Shown here one piece after another: positions 8,348-18,023 of a stretch of 64,000 nt of DNA. The translations under genes and the position numbers were made by a program. The stretch spans positions 1,116,001 to 1,180,000 of the forward strand of contig NZ_CP046056.1 in NCBI RefSeq assembly GCF_016132445.1, in the 5' to 3' direction. This stretch comes from Venatoribacter cucullus. Lineage in GTDB: Bacteria > Pseudomonadota > Gammaproteobacteria > Pseudomonadales > Oceanobacteraceae. The notes under the pieces were generated by a model that worked only from the letters and a program-made list of their open reading frames with translations, searched no databases and was not told the origin of the DNA. Each line of letters starts with the position of its first letter. Within the stretch, counting starts at the first letter, position 1.

Positions 8348-9046
8348 TCAGTCGGCTACGCGCAGGCATTGCTGCAGACTGTGCCGGCAAGCCTGTAACA
8401 CCGCCCGGCCAATGTGTTCACCGGCGCGGGTATGTTTGCCGCAGAACGCCAGCGCCGGAGTGTCAGCGCTGGCCGGTGGGCAGATCACGGCGTGGCTGTC
8501 GGTGCCGGTGCCGCTGGCGGGCAGGCCGGATACCGGGCTGAGTAAATTCAGATCACGGATGGCGGTGACCTTGGCTTCGGTCAGCTGAATTAAGGCTTCG
8601 GTCATGGCCGCCGGGGTTAACGGCTGGTGCAGCAGCAGCCAGATATTAATAGTACCCGCCCGCGGCGGTGCATCGGCCCGGTCGCCGGGGCGGCGCAGAT
8701 TGGCCAGCCCGGCGGTAACCCAACATTCGGCGGTAAAATGCGTATCACCGCTGCGGGCATAACCCAGTGATTGCATGGAGGCGGCGGTCATCATACCGCA
8801 GCAGGGTGCGCTTAAATGCAGTTGCTGTGCCTGTTGCTGCAGCGTTTGGGCGGCCGGTGGCCAGGGTGGCGGGGCATTGGCATCGACGCGCAGATTCAGC
8901 AAACTGCGCGCGCTACTGAAACCGCCATTGAGTACGGCCGAGCTGAGAATTGGCCAGCGTTCAGGCAGATGCAGGACGATGTAATCAGGCTGATGCAAAA
9001 ACTCTATGGCGTGGCAGTTGGGCGCCGGACGGTCTGTCGTTATCAT
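8348..9046 (-). CDS. cbiZ: Adenosylcobinamide amidohydrolase
   Basis: The 232-residue protein carries the CbiZ-family pattern '[20 protein letters not shown]' split over residues of about 31-50, '[15 protein letters not shown]' in the middle and a glycine/threonine loop '[13 protein letters not shown]'. CbiZ cleaves the side chain of adenosylcobinamide or pseudocobalamin to adenosylcobyric acid, allowing salvage and remodelling of foreign corrinoids. No other cobalamin gene is in the window, so it stands alone here. It is divergent from yaaA (37 bp between start codons) and lies 78 bp before the acyl-CoA dehydrogenase block. No lipobox or signal peptide is visible. Confidence 0.8.
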   Translation of the reverse strand: MITTDRPAPNCHAIEFLHQPDYIVLHLPERWPILSSAVLNGGFSSARSLLNLRVDANAPPPWPPAAQTLQQQAQQLHLSAPCCGMMTAASMQSLGYARSGDTHFTAECWVTAGLANLRRPGDRADAPPRAGTINIWLLLHQPLTPAAMTEALIQLTEAKVTAIRDLNLLSPVSGLPASGTGTDSHAVICPPASADTPALAFCGKHTRAGEHIGRAVLQACRHSLQQCLRVAD

Positions 9047-9082
9047 AGGGGCTGTTTACCACGTCCCGTTACAGGAAACACC

Positions 9083-9871
9083 ATGCTGACGTTATTGTCG
9101 CCGGCGAAAACGCTGGATTTTGACACGCCACCGGTTATCACAACAGCCACCCAGCCCGGATTTACCGATGATTCGGCGGCGCTGGTGGATATTCTGAAAG
9201 GCTACTCCCCGGATCAGCTGGGTGCGTTAATGAAACTCAGCCCGGCGCTGGCGCAACTGAATGTGCAGCGTTTTCACGACTGGCGTCTGCCGTTTACGGC
9301 GGAGAATGCCAAACAGGCCATTCTGGCCTTCAAGGGCGATGTGTATACCGGTCTGGATGCTGATACCTTAACCGCGCAGCAACTGGCATTTGCTCAGCAG
9401 CATGTGCGCATTTTAAGCGGTTTGTATGGGGTGCTGCGGCCGCTGGATTTAATGCAACCGTACCGGCTGGAAATGGGCACCAAACTGGCGAACCCGCAGG
9501 GGAAAGATTTATACGCCTTCTGGGGCGATAAAATCACCGCGGCGCTGAATGCCGAACTGGCGCAGCAGCAGGCTGACGTGGTGGTGAACCTGGCGTCGAA
9601 CGAGTATTTTGGTGCGGTCAAACCAAAACAGCTGCAGGCGCGGCTGATTACCCCGGTGTTTAAAGATGAAAAAAATGGCCAGTACAAAATCATCAGTTTT
9701 TACGCCAAAAAAGCCCGTGGCCTGATGACCCGCTGGATCATTGAACAGCAGCTGGATTCACCGGTCTTATTGGCCGATTTTAACGTTGCCGGTTATCGCT
9801 TCAGTGAAGAAGATTCCCGTGGCGACACCCTGGTATTTAAACGAGCAGAGAAGGATATCCCTCATGCGTAA
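9083..9871 (+). CDS. yaaA: Peroxide stress protein YaaA (UPF0246)
   Basis: A 262-residue protein matching the family length (about 258). It begins [16 protein letters not shown] at 9083. The open frame extends upstream but that part overlaps cbiZ in antisense. Family hallmarks are the N-terminal 'SPAKTLD', '[24 protein letters not shown]' in the middle and 'VNLASNEYF' near residue 175. E. coli YaaA lowers intracellular iron and protects DNA during peroxide stress. Its last 8 bases overlap the start of the following lipoprotein gene, so the two are probably translated together. Confidence 0.93.
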   Translation: MLTLLSPAKTLDFDTPPVITTATQPGFTDDSAALVDILKGYSPDQLGALMKLSPALAQLNVQRFHDWRLPFTAENAKQAILAFKGDVYTGLDADTLTAQQLAFAQQHVRILSGLYGVLRPLDLMQPYRLEMGTKLANPQGKDLYAFWGDKITAALNAELAQQQADVVVNLASNEYFGAVKPKQLQARLITPVFKDEKNGQYKIISFYAKKARGLMTRWIIEQQLDSPVLLADFNVAGYRFSEEDSRGDTLVFKRAEKDIPHA

Positions 9872-10442
9872 ACTGATGTTGGTTGTAGCGGGTCTGGTTA
9901 CCTTGTTATTAAGTGGTTGTGTGCTGGCGCCGCAAACCATTTCCCTGGCCGAACAGGCTGATATTCAGGGCATGACCTCACCGGGCCGTGAGGCGCTGGT
10001 GCGGGTGGTGGACGAACGCCAGGTTGGTTTTGATGTGCTGGGCCACCGCGGCGGCCGCGCACCGGAAAACTCGCCGTTACTGGCCGATAAACCCCTGACC
10101 CAGGCGTTAACCGCGCGCTTACAAAACAGCCTGGCGGCGTTGGGTTTTGGTGCGGCCAATGACCCGCAACCGCTGCGCGTACAGCTGACCGTGGAAGAGT
10201 TTCTGTACCAGTGCAACGAAGGCATTATCGTGAATGAATGCAGTATCTCGATGCGCTTTCAGGTAACCGTTATAGACGGTGAGAAAACCTTTACCAAGCC
10301 CTATGGCATTAATGAAATGCGGTCGCTGGCGACCTCGCCGGTGAAGGAATACAGCCAGCAGTGGGTGAATGATGCGCTCGGACGGCTGTGGTCTTATATG
10401 TTCAATGACGCTGAGCTGAAGCGTTCTTTAGGGGTTATTTAA
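9864..10442 (+). CDS. YajG-like outer-membrane lipoprotein
   Basis: This 192-residue product begins [20 protein letters not shown] at 9864. The LSGC lipobox puts the lipidated Cys at residue 19, and the following Val/Leu does not suggest inner-membrane retention. The body ('LVRVVDERQ', '[18 protein letters not shown]', '[10 protein letters not shown]') matches the YajG lipoprotein family, whose role is not established. It overlaps yaaA by 8 bp. The stop codon is directly followed by hairpin element B, the only terminator-like sequence before the convergent DUF349 gene. Confidence 0.75.
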   Translation: MRKLMLVVAGLVTLLLSGCVLAPQTISLAEQADIQGMTSPGREALVRVVDERQVGFDVLGHRGGRAPENSPLLADKPLTQALTARLQNSLAALGFGAANDPQPLRVQLTVEEFLYQCNEGIIVNECSISMRFQVTVIDGEKTFTKPYGINEMRSLATSPVKEYSQQWVNDALGRLWSYMFNDAELKRSLGVI

Positions 10443-11260
10443 CCGGCAGCCTGCCGGGCTGGGTTTTCAGCCTTGCCGGCTGTCAGCCCTGTCGGGCTGG
10501 TTTAGCCGTCACTGCGTGACGGCTTTTTGCGGGCTGCGCCCGCTGGACAGGCTGCCATTGCATGGCAGCTTATGCGGGGCTCCGCCCCTGCGCCCCAGTG
10601 CAAGGGGAGGTATCCCCTTGCCAACCCCTCTGGCCCGCGTCCCAGCTGATCCTCGTTTACCAAAGCCAATTGAGCATACGCGGCCAAGGGGCATCCATGC
10701 CCCTGGCCACTCGTTTGGAGTCATCCAAACGATGCTATTGGCTTTGCCAAACTTCGGGCTGGAACGAATGGGCCGAAAAAACAGTAGCGGCTACGCCGGC
10801 TGGGTTTAATTGAGCGCGCTACGCGCGCACAGCCCAAAAGAAAAAAGAAAAATTCTTCCGGCCGAAGGCCGCAGAAAACTATTCGGGTTGCTGCGGTTTT
10901 TCCCGGCCCAATCGGGCCAGCCCGCCGCTGAAAAAAGCCGGTAGCCATGCCCGGCGGGATGCCGGGCAAGGATCGTGGTACAGGATGTACCTTACGATCC
11001 GTGGGCGTTAGCGGATTTTTTCAGCAAGGATCAGCTGGAACGCGGGCCAGAGGGGTTGGTAAGGGGATTCCTCCCCTTACATTGGGGCGCGGGGGCGGAG
11101 CCCCGCAATAGGCCAGTCGCGGCAGCGGCGGCCGTATCAGCCCATCGGGCTGACAGCCTGCAAGGCTGAAAACAGCCAGCGCGCAGCGCTGGTGTCACGG
11201 GCATGGCCCGTTCCCACAGAAGCCAACCAGCCCGGCAGGGCTGGCATACCGCATAACCAG
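10443..11260. repeat. Long hairpin-array element, copy B
   Basis: This non-coding element fills the gap between two convergent genes. In order it shows CCGGCAG-c-CTGCCGG (10443-10457), AGCCGTCAC-tgc-GTGACGGCT (10504-10524), GCGGGC...GCCCGC (10529-10543), GCTGCCAT-tgc-ATGGCAGC (10551-10569), GGGGC-tcc-GCCCC and AAGGGGA...TCCCCTT, then inverted arm 10623-10652. The core follows, including GGATCGT...ACGATCC at 10970-11000, then the opposite arm at 11028-11057, which differs from the first by one base, and a mirror-image set of hairpins. Core order and direction match copy D and are opposite to copy A. It begins directly at the lipoprotein stop codon. Confidence 0.88.
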
Positions 11261-11263
11261 CGC

Positions 11264-13783
11264 TCAGGCGCTGAGTTTCTCCAGCGCTTGAATAAAGCGC
11301 TCCTGCTGCTGTAAGTCAGCATTGACCTGCAGCCACCGCTGCAGCAATTGCTGCATTTCCTGCCGGGCATCTAACCCCTTGCCGAGGCCGTCGGCCAGCC
11401 GCTGTACCTGCAGTTCCATGCGGCGCGCTTTGGCGCTGTCGGGGCTGGGCTGGTCGGCCAGAATTTCCATCAGAATGCACAGGTCAGCAGCGGAAGCGCT
11501 GTTGTCCGGCTGCTGCGCGCGGGCTTGTTCAAACCATTCAGCCGCAATGCCCTCCGGCAGCGGCAGGGCGCAGGCTTGCTGCCATTGGGCGTCGTCACCG
11601 CGCAGGTGTTGCAGGCGGGCAAACAGGCCGGCGCGGCGTTGTTGTTGTTCTTGTTGCTGCTGCGCCTGCTGTTGTTGCTGGCGTTGTTGCTCGCTGTCCT
11701 GCAGTTGGCGTAGTAAGCGCTGCTGGGCGGATTTCGGCAGGTTCAGTTCCTGCAGCTGGCGGCGGGCGTCGTTGATGGCGTGGCGGGCGGCGTTGGCATC
11801 GTCCGGCAGTTCGTTCAGTACCGCAGCGACCTGTTGTTCGGCCTGGGCCACCACTTCGTTCAGTTCGGCTTTACGCGCTTCGCGCTGTTCGTCCATGCGG
11901 GCGAACACGGCGTCGCACTGTTTGCGGAATTGCTGCCACAGTTTCTGGTCGGGCTGGCGCGGTGTAACGCCCACGGCTTTCCATTGCGCCTGCAGTTGTT
12001 TGACCTGATCGGCGGCGCCGCGCAGGTCATCGCTGCTGGCCAGCTGTTCTGCTTGTTGCAGCAATGCCTGTTTGGCGGCCAGATTGCGGTCGTATTCCTG
12101 TTTCAGATGGCCGTAAATGCGGTCGCAGACGGCGTTGAAATTATCCTGGGTCGATTTGTGCAGATGACGTTCCACCGGGCCGTAAGTGCGGAACGCATCG
12201 CGGGCGGTATCCAGGGTTTTCTGCACGGTTTTCCAGTCGGCACTGGCCCAGTCCAGGGCTTGTTCGTAATGGTCCAGCTCCTGAATTAACTGCTGACGCA
12301 GCTGCACAAAGCGCTGTCGTTGTTCGGCCTGTTCGGTAAACCAGGCCCGGCAGGGTTCAAAGGCCTGATCGCCGGCCTGCTGAAAGCGTTCCCACAGGTC
12401 GTGGTCGGCCGCCAGTCCGGACAGGGCTTTCCATTCTTCCTGCAGGGCATGAATTTTATCGGCCAGCAGGGCCGGTGCCAGGTCGGCGCCGATTAAGGCT
12501 TCCATGGCTGCCAGCAGGCTTTCTTTTTTCGGGCGGGTGGCAAAGCCGGCCCAGTCGCGCATTTCCTGCAGGCGGGTATTCAGTGCCCGTAAACGACGCT
12601 GCAGCGGCGCAGCGCTTTGGTTATCTAGCTGTTTCAGCTGTCGCTGAATCTGTTGATTCAGTTTGCCGGCGTCTTTCACCTGGCCATTGTTCAGCGCCTG
12701 TTCCAGAGCCGTTAACTGCTCGGTGACCTGCTGCTGACGGGATTTCTGTTGCGCCTGCTGCTGATGCTCCTGCCCGCGTAATTCGTGCATACGCTGCAGC
12801 AGTTGCTGATACCAGCCGGGCTGAGCCACGCCGGCCGGCCAGCTCATGTTTTGTAACCACTGGCTGCCTTGTTGCAGTTGTTGCGCCAGACTGGCGGCAT
12901 CGCTGTGGCTTTGGCTTAACCAGGAGCTTAAGTCCGCCGCCACGCTCTGATATTGCTGCAGGCTGTTAACAATGCTGCGCAGTTGCTGCAGTTGTTGTTC
13001 TACCTGCCGCCCGGTTTGCAGCTCTGGCTTGTGCTGACGCAGGCTGTTGTCCCACTGTTCCTGCAACGACGGCAGTTGGGTTTTTAAGGTTTCAGTATCG
13101 GTCTGAGCGGCATCCTGCAGCAGCTGGCTGAGTTGCTGCTGAATCTGCTGTTGTTGCTGAGCGGCGGCTTCGCGGGCGGCGGCTTCGGCCTGCCGGCGGG
13201 CTTCTTCGTCGGCGTGCTGTTGCAACAGCGCACTGGCGCTGGCCAGTTCGGCCTGCATCGCGCTGACGGTGGCGGCATCGGCGTCGGCCTGCAGCTCGGG
13301 CCATTCTTTCTGCAGCAGTTGCAGCTTGCCGTTAAATTCCGGGTGGTAGCCAATTTTGTTCAGGTAACGGGCCTGAGCCAGTAACTGTTCGATTCGTTGC
13401 TGGCGCGCTTGCTGTTCCTGCTCGCCGGCGCGCAGGGCGGCCAGGCGTTCTTTGCATAAGCGGAACACGGCTTTGTCTTTGCTTTTGGCATGCTGCTGCA
13501 GTTGTTGCAGTAAGTCGCGGTCGTGAATGCCTTCGGCTGCCGCCAGCCGCACCTGCGCCACACTGTGCTGCATGGCCAGGGGCAGGCGCTGTTGTGCAGT
13601 GCTCAGACGGGCCAGCCCCTGCAGGGCAACGCTGGCATCGGTAACGGTAAGAAGCCAGTCGGGCAGCTGGGCGGCCGGAATGCTGTCGGGGTTTGCCGGT
13701 ACGGCGGCCGGAGCCGGGGTTTTGTCCTGGCGCGGTTCGTTTTTAGGTTGTTTTGCCCGGAAAATCTTACTGAAAAATGCCAT
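11264..13783 (-). CDS. Large DUF349 coiled-coil protein
   Basis: An 839-residue, glutamine- and alanine-rich protein starting MAFFSKIFRAKQPK at 13783. An open extension upstream is not protein-like. Several DUF349 units are recognisable from the repeated pattern 'W...G.......LW.+F', for example 'LQAQWKAVGVTPRQPDQKLW' and 'YGPVERHLHKSTQDNFN'. Between them are long Gln-rich coiled coils ('QQQQQIQQQLSQLLQD'). DUF349 proteins of Pseudomonas and relatives are cytoplasmic and of unclear function. There is no signal peptide. It converges with the YajG-like gene across element B. Confidence 0.8.
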   Translation of the reverse strand: MAFFSKIFRAKQPKNEPRQDKTPAPAAVPANPDSIPAAQLPDWLLTVTDASVALQGLARLSTAQQRLPLAMQHSVAQVRLAAAEGIHDRDLLQQLQQHAKSKDKAVFRLCKERLAALRAGEQEQQARQQRIEQLLAQARYLNKIGYHPEFNGKLQLLQKEWPELQADADAATVSAMQAELASASALLQQHADEEARRQAEAAAREAAAQQQQQIQQQLSQLLQDAAQTDTETLKTQLPSLQEQWDNSLRQHKPELQTGRQVEQQLQQLRSIVNSLQQYQSVAADLSSWLSQSHSDAASLAQQLQQGSQWLQNMSWPAGVAQPGWYQQLLQRMHELRGQEHQQQAQQKSRQQQVTEQLTALEQALNNGQVKDAGKLNQQIQRQLKQLDNQSAAPLQRRLRALNTRLQEMRDWAGFATRPKKESLLAAMEALIGADLAPALLADKIHALQEEWKALSGLAADHDLWERFQQAGDQAFEPCRAWFTEQAEQRQRFVQLRQQLIQELDHYEQALDWASADWKTVQKTLDTARDAFRTYGPVERHLHKSTQDNFNAVCDRIYGHLKQEYDRNLAAKQALLQQAEQLASSDDLRGAADQVKQLQAQWKAVGVTPRQPDQKLWQQFRKQCDAVFARMDEQREARKAELNEVVAQAEQQVAAVLNELPDDANAARHAINDARRQLQELNLPKSAQQRLLRQLQDSEQQRQQQQQAQQQQEQQQRRAGLFARLQHLRGDDAQWQQACALPLPEGIAAEWFEQARAQQPDNSASAADLCILMEILADQPSPDSAKARRMELQVQRLADGLGKGLDARQEMQQLLQRWLQVNADLQQQERFIQALEKLSA

Positions 13784-13977
13784 GGTATCCGTCCAGCGAT
13801 GGGAGAAAAAACGCGCCCCATTGTACCCACCAGCCCCGAATAAGGAAGGGGCAGGCCAATGATGGCGCAGGGCAGACGAATCCGCCGGGCTTATGGTAAA
13901 GTCTGGCGCAATTCTGTCGCGCAACGGTGGGCGGCGGGACACAACAATAAAAAATACTCACCATCGCGGGGATCCGT

Positions 13978-14943
13978 ATGAACATTTTCCGACTCGGGCT
14001 GTTGTTCAGCTTTATCTGGCTTACTGGTTGTGCCTCCATGGGCATCGGTTCACGGTCTATGGACGAACTGACGCAGCATTACACCAATCAGCAGTCACGT
14101 TTTGTGAATATTGATGGCCTCAATATCCATTACCGGGATGAAGGGCAGGGCCCGGTGCTGGTGTTGCTGCATGGTGTGGCGTCGTCGCTGCACACCTGGG
14201 ATGGCTGGGTAGAACAGCTGCAGCCGCACTACCGTATTATCCGTCTCGATTTACCCGGCCATGGGTTAACCGGGCCGGATCTGGCGCGTAAGCGTTACGA
14301 CATTGGTTATATGGTGAAGACGCTGGATACCTTTTTAAGCCGGCTGAATATTGAAAAAGCCCATCTGGCCGGTAATTCGCTGGGCGGCTATATCAGCTGG
14401 AAGTATGCGGTGCAGCATCCGCAACGGGTTGACAAGCTGATTCTGGTCGATGCCGCCGGTTATCCGCAGGATATGCCCTTTATTATGAATCTGGCGTCCT
14501 TACCGGTAATTGGTGAAATGAGCCAGCTGATGATGCCGCGCTTTATGGTCGGTAATAATATTAAAGCGGCCTATGGCGACAGCGATAAAGTGAGCAGCCA
14601 GCTGGTGCGCCGTTACCACGATCTGACCTTGCGCCAAGGCAACCGTAAGGCACTGGTGCAGGTATTCCGCACCATGAAAGAACAAAGCCGCAACCCGCAG
14701 CTGGGGGATGAGGTAAAACAGGTGAAAGCCCCGACCCTGCTGATGTGGGGCGAAGAAGACAACTGGGTACCGCTGGATGTACTGGCACAGTTCCGCCGCG
14801 ATTTACCGGTGGCCAGTGTGGTGACGTACGAAGGGGTTGGTCATTTGCCGATGGAAGAGCTGCCGGTACAGAGCGCCCGCGATGCGCATATTTTTCTGCA
14901 GACCGGGCAGTTTTTTTCCATGCCGGTGAGTATGGGTAATTAA
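13978..14943 (+). CDS. Alpha/beta-hydrolase lipoprotein
   Basis: The 321-residue product has a lipoprotein signal (MNIFRLGLLFSFIWLTGC, Cys at 18). An alpha/beta-hydrolase domain follows: oxyanion HG in 'VLLHGVASS' (about residues 62-70), nucleophile Ser134 in GNSLGG, an acid in 'WGEEDNWVP' and the histidine in 'GVGHLPMEE'. It is probably a periplasmic or outer-membrane-facing esterase or lipase-like enzyme of unknown substrate. It is divergent from the DUF349 gene (194 bp between starts), and sbcB follows 38 bp later on the same strand. Confidence 0.85.
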   Translation: MNIFRLGLLFSFIWLTGCASMGIGSRSMDELTQHYTNQQSRFVNIDGLNIHYRDEGQGPVLVLLHGVASSLHTWDGWVEQLQPHYRIIRLDLPGHGLTGPDLARKRYDIGYMVKTLDTFLSRLNIEKAHLAGNSLGGYISWKYAVQHPQRVDKLILVDAAGYPQDMPFIMNLASLPVIGEMSQLMMPRFMVGNNIKAAYGDSDKVSSQLVRRYHDLTLRQGNRKALVQVFRTMKEQSRNPQLGDEVKQVKAPTLLMWGEEDNWVPLDVLAQFRRDLPVASVVTYEGVGHLPMEELPVQSARDAHIFLQTGQFFSMPVSMGN

Positions 14944-14981
14944 TAAAGCCTCTGCATGGGCGGGGGCCTGAGGAACAGCGT

Positions 14982-16424
14982 TTGAACAGTATTGTCTGGT
15001 ACGACTACGAAACCTTTGGTGCTCAACCCGCCTGGGATCGCCCGGCGCAGTTTGCGGCGATCCGCACCGATGAACAGCTGAACGAAATTGCAGAACCGGT
15101 CGAAATTTTCTGCCGTCAGGCGGACGATTATTTGCCGCATCCGCAGGCGGTGCTGATTACCGGCATCGTGCCGCAGGATTGCCAGAGCAAGGGCGTGAAC
15201 GAACACGAATTTATGCGTCGCATTAATGAGGTGTTCAGCGTGCCTGGTACCTGCAGCGCCGGCTATAACAGCATCCGCTTCGATGATGAATTTACCCGCT
15301 ACGGCCTGTACCGCAATTTCTTTGACCCTTATGCGCGCGAGTGGCAGGGCGGTAATTCGCGCTGGGATCTGCTCGACGTGGCCCGCTGCGCCTATGCGCT
15401 GCGCCCGGACGGTATTGAATGGCCGCGCAATGAGCAGGGCCGTATCAGCTTTAAGCTGGAATTATTAACCGCCGCCAATGGCCTTGACCACGGCAAGGCC
15501 CACGACGCGGTGTCCGACGTGCGGGCCACCATTGCCCTGGCGCGGCTGCTGCGCGACCGCCAACCCAAACTGTTTCAGTATTTATATGGCCTGCGCCGTA
15601 AAGAGGCCGTAGCGGACCTGATTGATGTGAATAACCACAAACCGCTGGTGCATATTTCCGGTATGTACCCGGTGGAGCAGGGCTGCATGACCGTAGTGGT
15701 GCCGCTGTGCTGGCACCCCAGTAATAAAAATTCGGTGATTGTGTGGGATTTGCAGCACGACCCGGCTCAGCTGGTGGGGTTAAGCGCCGAGCAGATTCAG
15801 CAACGGTTGTTTGTGAAAAATGCCGATCTGGCCGAAGGCCAGAGCCGCTTACCGTTGAAAGAAATTCATATTAATAAATCACCGGTACTGGCACCGGCCA
15901 AAACCTTAACGCCGGAGCAGGCTGAACGCTGGGCCATCAGCGGTGATGTGTTACGCCAGCATTTAGCCAGCCTGAAAAACGGCCCGGATTTAACCGCTGT
16001 GTTGCAGCAGGTATTTTCCGGCCGGGAGTTTGCCCCGGCCACCGATGTCGACGTGCAGCTGTACGATGGGTTTTTCCCGCCCGCCGATAAACAGGCCATG
16101 CAGTCCGTGCATCAGCTGTCGCCCTGGGATCTGGCCGACTGGCCGGCGCCGTTTAAGGATAAGCGGGGAGAGGAAATGCTGTTCCGTTTCCGCGCCCGCA
16201 ATTACCCCGATACCCTCAACGAAACCGAGCGTGAACGTTGGGAGCAACACCGGGTTGCCCGGCTACTGCATAATAACCCCGACTCGCCGCTGCTGAACTT
16301 TGAACGCTTTGCTCAGGAGTTGCAGCTGGCCGCCCAACAGGTAATGGATGACCCGGTTAAACTGCAGTGGGTGCAGGATTTACAGCTGTACGCAGAATCT
16401 ATTTATCCCTTTGAGGCCTTTTAA
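14982..16424 (+). CDS. sbcB: Exodeoxyribonuclease I
   Basis: A 480-residue 3'-5' single-strand DNA exonuclease (E. coli 475). The start is TTG at 14982 with GAGGA upstream; translation gives NSIVWYDYETFGAQPAWDRP. DEDDh catalytic residues are visible: D8 and E10 in 'DYETFG', an Asp in 'SIRFDDEFTRY' and the His/Asp pair in 'KAHDAVSDVRAT'. The C-terminal SH3-like and helical domains are full length. The stop codon sits in the loop of a palindrome GAGGCC-ttttaa-GGCCTC (16411-16428), which can form a hairpin at the mRNA end. Confidence 0.95.
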   Translation: MNSIVWYDYETFGAQPAWDRPAQFAAIRTDEQLNEIAEPVEIFCRQADDYLPHPQAVLITGIVPQDCQSKGVNEHEFMRRINEVFSVPGTCSAGYNSIRFDDEFTRYGLYRNFFDPYAREWQGGNSRWDLLDVARCAYALRPDGIEWPRNEQGRISFKLELLTAANGLDHGKAHDAVSDVRATIALARLLRDRQPKLFQYLYGLRRKEAVADLIDVNNHKPLVHISGMYPVEQGCMTVVVPLCWHPSNKNSVIVWDLQHDPAQLVGLSAEQIQQRLFVKNADLAEGQSRLPLKEIHINKSPVLAPAKTLTPEQAERWAISGDVLRQHLASLKNGPDLTAVLQQVFSGREFAPATDVDVQLYDGFFPPADKQAMQSVHQLSPWDLADWPAPFKDKRGEEMLFRFRARNYPDTLNETERERWEQHRVARLLHNNPDSPLLNFERFAQELQLAAQQVMDDPVKLQWVQDLQLYAESIYPFEAF

Positions 16425-16445
16425 GGCCTCGTCTAAGACATCTTT

Positions 16446-16484
16446 CCTACGACCTTAGTGGTGTTTTAAGACTAAGGTGTAGGG
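16446..16484. promoter_or_regulatory. Inverted repeat upstream of the permease gene
   Basis: CCTACGACCTTAG (16446-16458) pairs with CTAAGGTGTAGG (from 16472) with one bulged G and a 13-nt loop. It lies about 80 bp before the permease start and could be an operator or an mRNA hairpin. It does not resemble a riboswitch class I know, and no T run follows it. Confidence 0.4.
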
Positions 16485-16560
16485 CGCTTTGCTCGCTTCA
16501 TTCCTTGCTCTTCTTTACTGTGCGCAGCTTCTGAAATAACCCACAACAGGAAGCATATTC

Positions 16561-17967
16561 ATGGCTATTGAACGTGAATACGGTGCCGAACAGCCTTACT
16601 GGCCGGCTGGTCCCTTCAAGATCCGTTTGCCCTTTATCCACTACCGCTGGGAATGGCCGGAAGCCATGCAGGCGATGGTTATGTTCGTGGTCAGCCTGGC
16701 CATGATTCCGCTGCTGGAAAAATATCTGGGTATGCCTTACGAAGCCGCACTGGCCTTTACCTTTATTGCCGGTATCGGTTACCTGTTGCCGGCGTTGCTG
16801 GGTGTACCGCTGGTGCCGGGCTGGATTACGCCAGCAATTCCGGTCGTGATACTGTTCCTCAGTGCCTTTGAACCGGGTCCTGAAGCCATTAAAGCCATGT
16901 TTGCTCTGCAAATTCTGGTTACCCTGATCTTCCTGATTCTCGGCCTGACTGGCTGGGGTGCCAAGCTGGTTAAGGTAATTCCGAACTCACTGAAGGCCGG
17001 TATTATTATCGGTGCCGGTATCGCTGCCATGATGGGCGAGCTGAAAGCCGGTGGTCGTGTGGATAACACCCCGATCTCATTGATCGTCGGCTCCGTATTA
17101 TCTGCCTACATTCTGTTCTCCATGTCGTTTAAAAACATTCTGGAGCAGTCTGCTATCGCCCGTAAAATCGCCAACTTCGGTATGGTTCCGGGCATGATTC
17201 TGGCCATGATCGTGGGTTGGAGCGTGGGTGAATACCCGCTGCCGGATATCCAGTGGGGCATTACTCAGCCGGATTTCGGCCTGATGGCTCAATACCTGGT
17301 ATTTAACCTGGGTTTCCCGGGCTGGGATGTATTCCTGCTGGCGATTCCGACCGCCCTGATCGCTTATGTTATAGCCTTTGGTGACATCATTGTGGGCTTC
17401 ACCCTGTGTGAGCGTGTTGACCAGGTGCGTAAAGACGAAGTGATTGAAACCAACGTTAACCGCGTACACACAGTGACTGCGATCCGTAACGCCATCCATG
17501 CTTTCTTTGCGCCGTGGCCGGGTCTGGCGGGTCCGCTGTGGACAGCGGCACACGCGACGGTGGCTGAGCGTTATGCCATGGGCCGTAAAGCCATGGATTC
17601 CATCTACAGCGGCGGCGGTACTTTCTGGATTATGGGTATGATTGCGGTCTTTATTCTGCCGCTGGTCAGCATCTTCAAACCGGTACTGCCGATTGCCCTG
17701 TCACTGACTCTGATCCTGACGGCTTACATCTGTATTATGGTGGGCATGGAGCAGCTGAAAAACCCGGCTGAGCGTGGAGTAGCTGGTATTGTGGCAGTAA
17801 CCCTGGCGATGCCGGATCCGAAATCCACTGTTTATGCCGTTATTATCGGTGTGGCACTGTACTTCCTGATCGAACGTCCGCGCCTGATGGGCAAACACAA
17901 AACCGAAGATGAGTTTATGTTTGCTGATCCGCAGGAATCGGAAGAAGAAAAAGCGGCTTCTAAATAA
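16561..17967 (+). CDS. Multipass membrane permease, probably of the NCS2/SulP-like fold
   Basis: A 468-residue integral membrane protein with about 12 hydrophobic segments, starting MAIEREYGAEQPYWPAGPFK after AGGAAG. Segments such as 'LVPGWITPAIPVVILFL', 'SLKAGIIIGAGIAAMMGEL' and 'IPTALIAYVIAFGDIIVGF' recall nucleobase/anion permeases with a 7+7 fold, but I cannot place it in a named family. Codon use is clean (CTG, GGT, GTT), suggesting good expression. It stands alone between sbcB and a bidirectional terminator. Substrate unknown; a purine or organic-anion carrier is only a guess. Confidence 0.6.
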   Translation: MAIEREYGAEQPYWPAGPFKIRLPFIHYRWEWPEAMQAMVMFVVSLAMIPLLEKYLGMPYEAALAFTFIAGIGYLLPALLGVPLVPGWITPAIPVVILFLSAFEPGPEAIKAMFALQILVTLIFLILGLTGWGAKLVKVIPNSLKAGIIIGAGIAAMMGELKAGGRVDNTPISLIVGSVLSAYILFSMSFKNILEQSAIARKIANFGMVPGMILAMIVGWSVGEYPLPDIQWGITQPDFGLMAQYLVFNLGFPGWDVFLLAIPTALIAYVIAFGDIIVGFTLCERVDQVRKDEVIETNVNRVHTVTAIRNAIHAFFAPWPGLAGPLWTAAHATVAERYAMGRKAMDSIYSGGGTFWIMGMIAVFILPLVSIFKPVLPIALSLTLILTAYICIMVGMEQLKNPAERGVAGIVAVTLAMPDPKSTVYAVIIGVALYFLIERPRLMGKHKTEDEFMFADPQESEEEKAASK

Positions 17968-17978
17968 GTCGTGATGAT

Positions 17979-18007
17979 AAAAAAACCGGGCAATGCCCGG
18001 TTTTTTT
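17979..18007. terminator. Bidirectional intrinsic terminator
   Basis: CCGGGC-aat-GCCCGG is flanked by seven A's and seven T's. It serves the convergent permease (+) and DUF4010 membrane protein (-) genes. Confidence 0.92.
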
Positions 18008-18023
18008 ATGGCCGTTAAGGCGG

